Assembly: GCA_964057225.1 (NCBI GenBank) | Contig: OZ059897.1 | Location: 9,176,001 to 9,240,000, forward strand | DNA length: 64,000 bases | From: Auanema rhodensis | Lineage: Eukaryota > Nematoda > Chromadorea > Rhabditida > Rhabditidae | Direction of reading: 5' to 3' | Part shown: positions 1-12,700 of the stretch, one piece after another | Layout of the letters: each line of letters opens with the position of its first letter | Position numbering within the stretch: position 1 is the first letter of the stretch | Program-made: the position numbers and the translations under genes | The notes under the pieces: model-generated | Database searches by the model: none | What the model saw: the letters and a program-made list of their open reading frames with translations, nothing else | What the model was told of the DNA's origin: nothing

Positions 1-2733
1 ACTCAGCAGCATGTGAACTTTTAGTTAAAACATCTCAAGAACAATAAATAATAAATCGCTTTAAATCTCTTTGTTCATAGTAGAAAAAGGCTTCTAGTCT
101 CTATATAGTGTAGTATTACGTGTATAAATATATTCTTATAATAATTATTATAAGAAAAATATGTATTTATATATAGAATTACAAGAGATGAAAAGTAAAA
201 TGAAAATGAGGAAAATCGCATCATGTTCGATAGCAAAAAGCTTAGAATAGATGGCAGAAGCATGTGCATAACATTCAGATTCAGAAATACATAAATATGT
301 AGTAATCATAGTTTTGAGAATATATATTTTTTCTTTTTTTAAAACTTGAAATGAAGAGTTAGATTTAGAAAAAAAATGAGTTGAGTTCTTCTTTCTAATC
401 TTCTTTCTCGACCATGTTCAAAAGTCCAAAAACCGAAAAAAAATAAGAGAGAGAGAGAGAGAATGAGAGAGAGAGATTCGTTTTCCAGACAACTATGAGT
501 AGACTGCATAATATAGAAAGCGGGTGGCCTTTTAAAAATAATTGCTAGTTAATGATATGGCTTGTATGCAGTATAGGTTCGAATTTACACGAAGAAAACT
601 GCAGAATATCTATCTCTTCAAGTAGATTGGTATTCACACGAAAAGGGAATTAATGAAGCAACCTCAGAATGTGTAGCTGAAGTACAAATGGAGAAGGTAG
701 CTGAAGCTTGAATTTTCGCCGCAGGGTTTCAAGCTTCTGTTTCTCATCTCTATGTAAGAAAATCATATTAGTCAAGCTCATGTGGATCAGATGCAGAAAG
801 ATATGTATATGTATGTCCATCAGATCTTAACTTTTGCTTTTTCGCAAAATAAAATGAAAGAAAGTGTAATTAAGAGACCAAGGCGAATTGTCAATGCTTT
901 TGAGTCATAGTCTATTAACTTCATATTGTCACTTTCGTAGTTAAGCTCGGAGATCTAACTCTAAAAAGGGGCTCTGGCTGTACACAACTCAAAAGCTCAT
1001 TCGATCTTAAAGCCTCCCCCGCTTTTGCTTTAGCTCTGCTCCGCCCTAAGTTACCTTTCTCATGTATTTTCAAGTATTTTTGGTTGATCAGAAATTTTTT
1101 CATTCACATAGAATAACGAACACAGTTTTGTGAGTCTATTCAACTCAACTTTTCATTATAATTTGCTCAAATTTTTCCATTTTTTTGAAAATATCAAGAA
1201 ACAGCCGACAAACATTCTAATGCAACCTTCTTTTCTTTTCTTTGTTCTTTTCAAGATAGGAAAAGCAGAAAAGCCAGACAATCGGAAGTGGTTCAAGCGC
1301 AAGCCACACAACATGCAGATGAGTTTTATGAACTTACTTTGATTGAAACATTTAGAAAAAAATGTTTACAAAAGAGAGGAAGGATCAGTGAAACAAACTA
1401 AAGAAAAACATCAAAAAAGAAAGTTGGAAATGTTTTTTTTGAAACATCATAAGAGAGGATTACCAACCTTAAAAAAACGAATATTCATGATACAACTCAA
1501 AATATATTTTGTTCGAAAACTATATTGTTAGTCGATATAATCGATATTTGTTGAAACACAAAACTACTAAATCAGAAAGATATAGAAATTCACTGAATGA
1601 ACAGCTCGTAAATCGAAAATAAATTCAGATAATACACCATACGGAGATGTAGAAGCTAACTGATGACGATGGTAAAGATAAGGACGATGATAACAATGTC
1701 GTTAGATGATGATTACAAGAAACGAAGAGAAGATGTAAGCCTGAGACACGGCAATGAAGTTTAAAACTAGAAACAACCGAGCTTTCTTCCTTTTTTTTTT
1801 TCAAAAAAAAAAAAATAAAATTGAAAATAGAATAAGTAAGTATGAGAGATGAGAAACATAAACAGTTTGTTTCTTGTTCATCTGTTAAAAGAATTTCATT
1901 TTTCAGTACTTCCAAGAAATAGAAAAAATTATTTTCGCGAAAAAAAGTTTTGATGAAGAAGAAGAAGAAGAAGAGTTTGACTTCAAGTTCTTCTTTTTTT
2001 CATTTTTTTTTCTAATTGACAACTGAAGGACAACCATGAAACAATAAAATTTTAAGAAAAAATATCTGAAGGGGACCTGGTAGAGGATGGAAGTGGAAAG
2101 GAAAAGAAATTGAAGAAGAGGTTGAAGCTTCTGAGATTATGGAAAAGAAAAAAAAAGAAACGAGAGAGAAGAAGAGAAAGATTAAGATGATGTGAACATG
2201 AAAATTACTGAAGAAACGCATAGTAAATGACAATAAGAATTTCTTAATATCAAAGAAGCTGTGAATTTTTTTTTCATTTATTTGATGAAGCAATTAAATG
2301 AACTAATCGTACACGATTATCCACAACGATAAACACAGCTGTTATATAGTTAAGATAAATAAAAATCTCATTCATTTGTGATTAGAAATGAATAGAAAAC
2401 AAGAAGAAGAAAAAGAAAAAGAAATACTGTTTAGAGAATTCAAGTAAATTCGATTTTGAGAGTTATTGAGGAAGAAGAAGAAGCATGGTCATTCATGATT
2501 CACATTCAGTTTTTCTTTTGTTAAATTGAACCCAGATGAGGAAGTTTGTTATCTGTTATGGTAGCCTGTGCGGAGGTCTTGTCTACAATTGTTCATACTT
2601 CATCTGGAGAAAAAAAGAAAAAAAGACAAAAACGAGAAAAGAAATGCAAGACTAGATGGAAAACTCTGCTTCTGCTTCAATAAGTTTGCATTCGGTGATT
2701 GAAATAGCAAAAAAAGAGCTGTGTTGAGCTCAC
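1..2733. other. non-coding or distal intronic sequence
   Basis: No convincing gene. The stretch contains a short GA microsatellite (about 448-475) and purine-rich text. On the minus strand, 925-1050 is open and richer in GC than its surroundings, just below a possible acceptor near 1050. It could be a further exon of the RhoGEF-like gene, but I see no family similarity and do not call it. Confidence 0.4.
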
Positions 2734-2826
2734 CTTCTTGCAGAAATCCAAAGCTAATTGTAAAGCCCCAAGGGGCAACCGAGACGGACGCGGTTGAGAA
2801 CAGAGAGTTAGGATTACAAGATGAAC
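2734..2826 (-). other. candidate further exon of the PLEKHG5-like gene
   Basis: A 93-nt open stretch on the minus strand with a good donor (AAG|GTGAGC) and an acceptor-like TTCTAAG. It enters and leaves in phase 1, which is the phase left open by the upstream exon at 4730-4852. It would encode about 30 residues including VAPWGFTISFGFLQE. It is GC-richer than its flanks. No similarity to a known domain was recognised, so the call rests on phase and splice signals only. Confidence 0.35.
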
Positions 2827-4729
2827 CTTAGAACTAAGTGAAAATGGAAGAAAAAATAAATGAAAGTTGAATTAGAAGATGAGATCAGAAAGATTACAAA
2901 GCACTTTATATAGCATTACGTTTTGCTTTTGTTATTTTTGTTGGATGGTTGAGAAGATATTGAGGAATATTGCCTTAGGGAATAAAGAGGACGCCAGGAC
3001 TTTCACATATTTACTTAATAGAAGTCATGGGCTTAGGGGTACACATAAGAATATCTCATCATATCAATGCTTTGATGAAAAGTTCTGAAGAAACGATATG
3101 CCGATAACTGGCGACGGAGAGCTTGAAGTTGCGAAAAGATAGTTGAAAATCGGATAAAACGACATTATATTAATGGAACTGTCATATACATTTAAATAAA
3201 AATTCACCATCAACAACGACTACTTTGTGAAGTCTTTGTGTCATCAGAATCATTTTGGCTCCTTCATAAACAATGTCGTTGTGGTATCCCTCCTCTTTCC
3301 ACCCCCTCTTCCTCTCCTTCTCTATTGCTATTGCGTCGGCCCATTATAAAGAGATCGGCTTGACAGACTTCATGTCAATCTCTCGGCCTTCTCTCCCTTT
3401 GTAATAATCTATCGGTGTATGTGGTCTGACGGTAATTTTCAATCCACAGTTATATTCAGAGCACAGCATTCGTTGACGGACAACGAGATTGAACATCAGC
3501 TCACAGATGATTGTTATGATTTTGCTTTCGTTCTACTGTTCTCTCCGTCTATCCGTCTGTTCAGCTCACCATGTCTAGAATGAACATCTCGTTCGTTTGC
3601 CTGTCCCGCAATATGTTCCGTACCCTTTTTAAATCGTTTTTAACCGACAATAACTAACGAACGAATGGATCGACTAACTGATCGACCGGTTGTCCCACAG
3701 CCTGGCCTCAGCCTAATCGACGAGGCCAACTCATATCCGGATTAGCCATGCAAAACGGGCGACAAAAGAGTTGAAGGGCACATGGGTGATGTATGCTTTA
3801 AAGAGTCGTCATTAGAACATCTCATCATTTGCGTATGTGTGCATGAAGCATCGTGAGTGCTTGACGTATGAAGAAGTAACAATTCAAAACTTTAATTCCG
3901 TTGACGACATATGAATTGAAATGATGATGCAAACGATGACACAGTGATGATATATCGTTTTCATGACGTTGATCATTGAAAATCAGTTCGTTTCACTCAT
4001 TTTCCAACTCAAAAATTGAAAAAAAAGTTTATTTTCTTCTATATGTATGTATATACATATGTATATAATACGTAAAAACGACAATATTTGAAGAAAAAGG
4101 GAGTTACAGCTGAATCTAATGATTCTGAAGCTTTACATGTATCTTTCTCGTTAGCCCTCAATGCAAAAAACGCTAATCCAGTCAGTCTTGACTCTCACAT
4201 CACCGAGCTGTATAATCTTTGAAATACGAGAAAAAAATTTTCTTGGTCAGATTCGAGAATGTCAACAGATGGCTGAGCATTTCAGATCTTTTTTTTTCTT
4301 TCCATTCCCATCAAATATCTCATGATATATCATCAAGAAAATCTAATAGAATGAGAAAATAAGCAATGTGTCAAAAGCAGATGCGATGTAACGAAATTGA
4401 AACAAAAATTAGAAAAAAAACAAAGAATACTTTGATGAAAATGGAAGTAGCCAAAATTCTAAATGAAGGTTTCAGCAGTTAGTTCAGCGTAAACTTTGAA
4501 AGTACTGATCTGACAGTTGTAAATGAGATGCTGAGTTCCTTTTTAGGATATGAGAAGCAATGTATAAACTTTACTTGAACGTTCAAATTTTTCTTCGAAA
4601 AAGAGAAAAGTAAAGATAAACTAATGAATTTTTTTGTTTTTTTTTTCTTTCAAACAACTAAAACTGCTGTCGTCCTATATCAAACAACAGCATTTCTTGC
4701 ATGAATGAGGAAGTTAGAAAGTGACGTAC
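2827..4729. other. intron or intergenic sequence
   Basis: No coding exon found. A GC-richer patch at about 3280-3780 contains no frame with usable splice sites and no recognisable protein similarity. Confidence 0.4.
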
Positions 4730-7720
4730 CTCGTATAAGAACCTTCTGACCAATGAGATAACGTGTATCAGATGTTTCCGGAATAGGAGTATTGCTTTTA
4801 TCAACATAGAACTGCATATCGTTTATGTTCATACCCTTTGATCGAAGCAATCCTGTAATTTCCTTTTCATTTTCAGTGTTACATCACTAATTATTCAAAT
4901 TATTTGAATTTAGAGTTTTAAAAGTTGAAAAGTTAATTTCTGATTTCTGAATAAGCATGGTGACAAACCGTCTACAGCTTCATAAAGTGGTACACCAGGC
5001 TCGACGAGCAATGCCGTTTCCTGGCCTCCATCATCGATTTCCTGCAAATATAAATACATTAATATTGGAATTTATTAGAGTAAAGCTAAGGCAGTTTAAG
5101 GGGGAAAAGCTTTAATACAGGGCTACGTACAAGAGACTAAAGTAGCGCTGAAAAGAGGATATGATCAGAAAAATTTTTCTTTCTTCAAAAAACTATAAAG
5201 CAGTGTTGAAGAGAGGAATAGAACCATGAACAAGTTAACGAGGACATTCGAGTGACAGAATAAATCAGAATTGGAGAGATATTCTTGAAGCACAGAGCGA
5301 TACACGGCACTTCAAAACCTTGATTTGTTCATTCTATCTCTGACAATCTTACTTCACTGCCCACAAGTTCGGAAAAAAAATAGAGAGGGACTGATGCAGA
5401 GAAGACAAGACGAGAATGGAAGAGAAGAGAGTTGAAAAGTAGAGCAAAAGAAAGAAAGAAAGAGAGAAAAAGGATAGAGAGAAAGAGAACGAAGAGAGGG
5501 AGCGCAAGAGTGTGGGTGTGAATAAGGAAGAAGCAGATAATGAGCATGCTCATGAAGGTATGTTGAGTATCTTCTGGCGAGATTGGAGTACAATTGAGCA
5601 AGTGAAGCCCGGAGTTATATGGAGATGAATGAAAAGATGGTAGCCTGAAGCCATAAATAGTTTTAAAAGAAAATGAACAAGCTTGGCGAAAGTTTGAAAT
5701 TTTTTTTTCATAAACGAAACCTATCGATAGACATCGAAGTGAATTTAAGGCTATAATTATAATAGTAATACGCAAAGATTATGCATTTTTTGCTTCAAAA
5801 ATACAAACTTTGGCATGAAAAGCAAGAAAAAAACATGGCTATTTTCACAAAAACGACATGGATGATAATCAAGTTACAACTATTTCATGAAAATGCTCTA
5901 AAAAAAACCAGAAAATAGTTAGTATGTCTAAAGTTACTAAACGATTAGAATGTAGAAAAACATGATTTTTAGTAGAAACTTAAAGTTTGCTTTCCATCCG
6001 AATACATGTGTGCGTATGAGGGTCAAAGCAACTTTGAACGGCAACGAAAGTGACAAGCAAACGGGAGATTGAGAAGCAAGCCATTTTCCATATGAAACAG
6101 AACCGAAAAAAATTGTTTTTCTTATCATGCAAATACATGAAAAGCTAAAAATGAATGAATGGGACTTAAAATAATTGAAAAAGGATAAAGATTAAAAAAA
6201 AAAAGAAAAAGAAGAAGAAAAAGGAGAAGTGTTAAAAATGTAATTCGAATAAATAAAAAAAAGACAACCGAATCTCGTATTCAAGAAAATTTAAATGAAA
6301 TTAAGTTTTCACGTGAATTACGTGAACTACATATAGTATGATAAATACAGTACAAAGTGAACTAATATGAAATGAGAATAACAAAAAGAATTTTATTATT
6401 AAAAAAATAATTTTTTTTATTTGTTCTGCACTTTATTCTTTTATATTTAACTATGAGGAACTATTTCAGTTTGAGAATTTTCTAAAAAAAAATTCTCATT
6501 TTCTAAGTAAAATTAAAAGAAAAAAAATGAAAAAACGATAAGCAAGAGGAGAGAAATCGTTCATTCATTTCTATTTTTTTCTCATTCTTTTAATTTTTTT
6601 TCTCCTTCATCCTGAAAATATACTTGAAGAAGAATGTGATCGAAGATGTTTTGGAACAAACAAGGTTTCATTTCAACGTATATCTAGCATATATACATAT
6701 GATTTGACTACAAATACATTTATGCTTAATAATATCATTTTTGATCTATGTATTATATATTATATGGTATAGTTAGATATATTCTTGATAACTATATACC
6801 TTTTATTCTCTTTCTTATTTTATCTATTTTCTATTTATGTATACATAGATATACTCTACTTCTGCTACTACTAACTACAATTATTCATCATCATTCGACT
6901 TTCAATGTTTTTTTTATCTTTGTATTCCTCTTTCTCATTTTTTTTGCCATTTATAACTTTTTGGCATAACTTGAAAAAGAAATATAAAAAGAAAAAAATC
7001 TAATACAAATGCATTTTCAAAATGATTTGCATTCAATGAGAGATTGTAATAAATATAAAAATGAGATGAACATGTTACTATACATAGAAATCTATATAGT
7101 ATACTATATTCTGCATTACAAAGTTAAAAAAACTATTAAAATCACTTATGGTTTCTAGGATTGTACTCTTTTTCATCTATTTTGCTCAATCTCTCTCCCT
7201 CTCTCTCCCTCACTCTCTCTCTCTCTCTCTCTCATTTACTCTCTCTTTCCCCTCTCTCTATCTTTTTCTGCTTCAAAAAAATGAAAACATTCTAATTTAA
7301 ACTATGTATACGATTTGCTTGTATACGAGAAATGATGCAAATAAACCCATGTATCTCTATCTACATGTATGTATCTCTAGAATATTTTTCTTTCAATTCA
7401 ATAAAGACACTTATTAAGCGTCTTTGAATTGTAGATAAATTTATGTTTTCTTCATTCTTTTAAATAAAAAATTGAGCTTTACGGGGGTGTTGAAAGGGAG
7501 AATGATCAATACTGTATATTTCATTGGAATATGTATATATATAGAGAGAAAACAAACGATGAAAATATTTAAAAAATGAGATGTTTAATGGGTATTCTTG
7601 TCTCCTACTACTCTCTCTCTCTCTCTTTCTCCAACAGTTTTTGCTCTTCGTTTTCGTTCTCTCCGCTGCTTCTTCTATCTTTCTTTACATCTTTTCTACT
7701 CTGCTTCCACCCTTTCTCTC

Positions 7721-7775
<55 letters not shown>

Positions 7776-9718
7776 CTTTTTGTGTTTCTATCTATTCCAT
7801 TTGATATTAATTATTTTCTCTTTTATATTTGGTAATAATAGTAAAAAAAATGTGTATATAATTAGAGAAATATGGAATTCTTAAGAAGCGAGGGTGGGTT
7901 TCAAGAATTATAATGCCAAATCGAAGCAACAGCATACTACTTCTGGGTATTTGCTTTTTGCATTCCAGAAAAAAACAGAAAAAATATACAAAGTTGCTTA
8001 TTCAAGTTGAAAAAATACGAAAAAAATATGTTTCCTGACTCGAACATGATTTTAGACATTGGTGGTTTGATTGATCAAACAGGGAAATAAATGAAAAAGT
8101 AGAAAATTGGTATAACCTTCTATGTTTGTTCGATAGATTTGAGGACAACAAAGTGAGGAGATCCTATATATAGCATAAGGAAGCAATAGATTGAATTTGA
8201 TGAAATAGCAAACGAGTGAAGATGATTAAGGGAGGTGAATCTGTCATTGCAATCCTCAAATTGATTATTTCAACTTGTTTTTTTTTCGTAGAATAAACTA
8301 CTATTTCCAATAATTATGCTCAAAACGAAACTAGCAGTTCGAAAAAAAAATTGGAGAACCGGATCATGGAGAGACATTTGGAATGGAAGCCAAATGATCA
8401 GCATAGGGATGCTTTGTGATGTTTTATGAATGAAGTTTTAACAGAAACTGTTGAACTTAATACAATACAAAGTGATTGAATTGAAACAATGAATAGGTTC
8501 AAGCTATAGTTATTTCAAAGGTAGAACTGTACAACTAATAAGTAAAGAAAGATAATAGAAAGAAAATTGATAGATAAATAACTGGCAAGATGATGATGAA
8601 AAGAAAAAAAAGATGAATTGAAGATGAGAAAACAGAAAAAAAACAAAAAAGAACGGAATTTAAAAAAAAAAAGAAAATTAAAAATAAAGGCAAATCAGTC
8701 TTTTTTCAGCATATAAGTTCAGAGTAGTAAAAATTGGAAAAAGATCTTACCGGAAATGAAACGTAGATGAAATTCTGATTTGTAGCTGCATCAATGTCAA
8801 CGCTATGATAACGATTCTGAAAGAAAAAAACATTTGAATTCTCTAATTATATTTATAATTTTCTTTTTTTAAATATAAATTAACATATATTATTATATAA
8901 TTATAATAATAATAATTATTATTATATTATATAAATTATTTAATTTCATAGTTTATCGAACTATAACAACTAGTTTATGATTGACATCTAATAATAGTTC
9001 GTTCAATTTCGACAGTTATTGATTGATTTTTTTAAAAATATTTTTTGAAACAACTTGATTAAAAGTTAAATAACAATAAATATATAATATAATATATATA
9101 TACAAATACAATATAATATTATATAAACTATATAAACTATATGTATCAACAGTATTAATGTTTTTTTAGGATTTGTTGATAGAAATTAAAAATAATAAAC
9201 TAATAAAGTAAAGATTGTTAATCACTATATATATATATATATATATATTTGTTTTTTGTGTGAAATATTTGGAATTATTTCATAGAAATAAACATAGAAA
9301 TTCTTATTTCATCATATGTTATTTGATTTTAATTTTGTATATATGAAATTGTAAAATATTCAGAAAATTAGATTTATTCCAATCATGTCCCTGATTCAAA
9401 AAAAAAATATTTCAATTAAGTTTGTTGTGTATGATGTTGATGATGATGATTCATATTAAGAAGATAGAGAGATTGCCTACGGGCAAATATTATATTTACG
9501 ATATTATCTTAATGTAATATCTTCTTCTTCTTCTTCTTCTTTACTATATATGTATATATTCTATTGAATATCCTATAATATATAGATGTGGATCATTATG
9601 TTTGATTGGACCACATGGGATGTTTGTTGTTATCAGAAGAACGTTTGCTATTTGACCCCAATCCCAAAATTTGAAACAGATACTCTAAAGGTAGCATCAA
9701 AGGAGGATTTATCGTACT

Positions 9719-9785
<67 letters not shown>

Positions 9786-12700
9786 GTTTTTCTCACGATG
9801 ATCTCTCTATATATCAGATGAATACCTTATATGGTTTGTATTCATGTTATGCAATTGTCTTCTAGCTCGAAGAGAAGATACATCAATTTCAATGAAATAA
9901 ATCAAATATGAAGCAGATATTCATGTTTTTCTTCTGCTTATCTTAAGATAATTGTATGTTTTACTTCATTCAGTTTGAAAAGAAAACTAAGCTAAAACGT
10001 GAAAAAGTAAAAAAATAAGAAAATGTTAGTTCAGACTCACAGAAAAGTCGCTGAGCACTGAAGCTGATTTTTGTCGCCTAAGCGACTTTTTTTTTACCGA
10101 AGGCATACAGCAGACTTATTTCCGAATAAACTGTCTTTCGTTGACGCTTTTCAAAGAAAATCTCGTTTTTCTAAGAAAATTATATGATGAAAAGCATGAA
10201 GAAAAATGATAAAATGAATAATATATAATGATAGAAGATAAATAATATTTCAAAAAGAGACAAATTTTTACAACAAAAAAAAACGAACATTGAACAGTTA
10301 AAAGCATAAATTTGAACATTGTCTCTTAAGATAAGAGGTGAGAACAGTGTATCGTCAAAGAGTTACAAGCATTTGTAGTTGTGGTCAAAACGATTATTAT
10401 CTATAGATAGGTGTTAAATAGACAGAAATATGAATATATGTTTGATGAAACTAAATAAAAGAAAATAAAAAAGAAAATAATTGATTAAACTTGTATTTTC
10501 AATGCTCTTGACATTGAAACAAAGATAAATCTGTAATAGATACATGACATACACAAGATCTTTTTCCAAATAAAGTGATGAAAATGTGTGATTAGAGGAT
10601 TGTATATGAGAAGTATGAATCAGAAATCAGTTGTATAACTAACTTTAACATCATCTGTCTATCACAATTCTTGATTTTCAAAGAAAAATTTGTGATAAGA
10701 AGAAGATGAAAAAGAAGGAAGAAAATGTTGAACTGAGAGAGAGAGAGGGAGACAGAGAGAGAGAGAAAGAGAAAGAGAGAGAGAGAAAGAGAAAAATTTT
10801 TCAAAGCTAAGCAATAATATGACATTAACAAGTAATTTTCAGAACATAAAAATTCTAAAAATAAAATTTGAAAGAAGTTTAATCATATTTCAACCAGATA
10901 GTTTTAGAAAATGATAAGAAATATCTGAAAAATAAATATAATAAGATAGCTCATATGATTACAGTATAAACGAATTGAGTGATATAATTCTCAAAGAATG
11001 AGAGAGAGAGAGAGAATAGAAGAATATCGTCAATTGGAAATTGAAACTACTCTCAGTCAATTTGAAAAATCAGCTCATATTGTCTGTAAAGCTTGATGAG
11101 AAGACGGGGGTAATGATGGCACAACAAGGGGCTAACCGTATATCGTTCAACGAAACGCAATTGACGTGTTTCAGTTTGAAAAATCTTTTTGTGACTGACA
11201 ACAGAAAAAAAAAGAAGAAGAAGCGCGTGTTGCTGCTGATGCATGCTACTGCTAATGCTTTTTACTTGATTTCTGACTACTCATTGGTGATTTTTCGATC
11301 AAAAACGTAGTCTGTTAACAGCTCGTTCAGCATATTTTCACAAATTATAAGAACGAAATAAGAAATAAAAGAGTATCAAAATGATAAAAAGATGTAGTTA
11401 AGTGAATGTCTTAGAAATGAAAAGGAAGTTGCAAAGACGGTTTCTTTCTTTTTTTTGCGAAAAAAAATGTTTTTAACCAAGTTTCGTGTTGTCAATATTG
11501 ATGTCGTCGGGTTCTAATAAAACTTCTAAAATGATTGGTCAATTGGCTTCAGGTTTTCACTAAAGAAATGGACATTGTATTGAGGAAAAGAAGAAATTAA
11601 GTATTTCGCATTGGAACTGCTAGGTATTGACCGTCGGGAAACTTATCTGTTCTGATTCACCCCGAAAAATGTTCAAACATTGATTAGACATGAAAAAAAA
11701 TGAAAAAATAGGCTGCTAGTTGATGAAGTAAAAAATGAGCGGAATAGCTTGTGTGCAGGAGTTTTGAAACTACTATGTCCCTGTGGCAAAGTGGACATGC
11801 AGTTAAAGCAGCATCATTGACAAGGTTACCAAGTTGTATGACACAGCTTACAATGACAATGAAATAATAAAGACTATAAGCGAGAGAGACTGAGAGAGAG
11901 TGAGAGACAAAACGAGAAAGAGTAGTAGAGAGAGGGGGGAGACGTAGGAAAGACGAATAAGAAGAAGTAAAATATCAATAAAAGAAAGAAAATGATGTTA
12001 AAGCTGTAAGATTGTAACTATAGGACATATTCATTCGAAGACAATGGCAACGATGGACATATCATCAAGGAACTGAGTACATTGATCTTTAAGAAAGTTC
12101 ATGATGAAATCAATCGTGAGCGATGCACTGTGAATTGACGACCAAAAATTGAAAGGAAAACATGTCTATGTACGTTAGGATGCTAAGGTTTGCTGAACAA
12201 TTGCCTCCGGAATTCAGGATGAAGCATCGAAATGACTCACAGCAATCCGTATTGCTTAAAACAAATGACTGCAAAATTTGTGAGAAATTGCTTGAAACAG
12301 CTAGCATACAAGAGAGTGACAATGGCGTATGGGTCAATGTCAATGGGACTGTTCGAACTTTTCTTGCTCGACGTAATCATAGGTCTACGACTGCGATCAG
12401 GCTGTGATGATGGCCCGAAGAGTTTCAGGCTATAGTTGAAACGAACTGACCCTGAATCTGACTATAGAATGAAAGTATGACTTTGTATACGTGGTTGTCG
12501 AGGACGCATACAAACATAGACATGAAGACATACTTGATGATACCCTGATCGAACTGATGTTCTCGGCATAACCTTAGCCATTTATCACTTGCTGTTTATC
12601 TAAGCAAGAATGCAAAAAAACGAGAAAAATTGTAAAACACCCTGAAGATACCAATGAAAGGAGCTAGACGATACTACAGCAGGTTTATATTCGAGAGAAT

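Noticed and set aside
7576-7884. Three overlapping Leu/Ser-rich open frames
   Set aside because: They are translations of a CT microsatellite and its pyrimidine-rich flanks.
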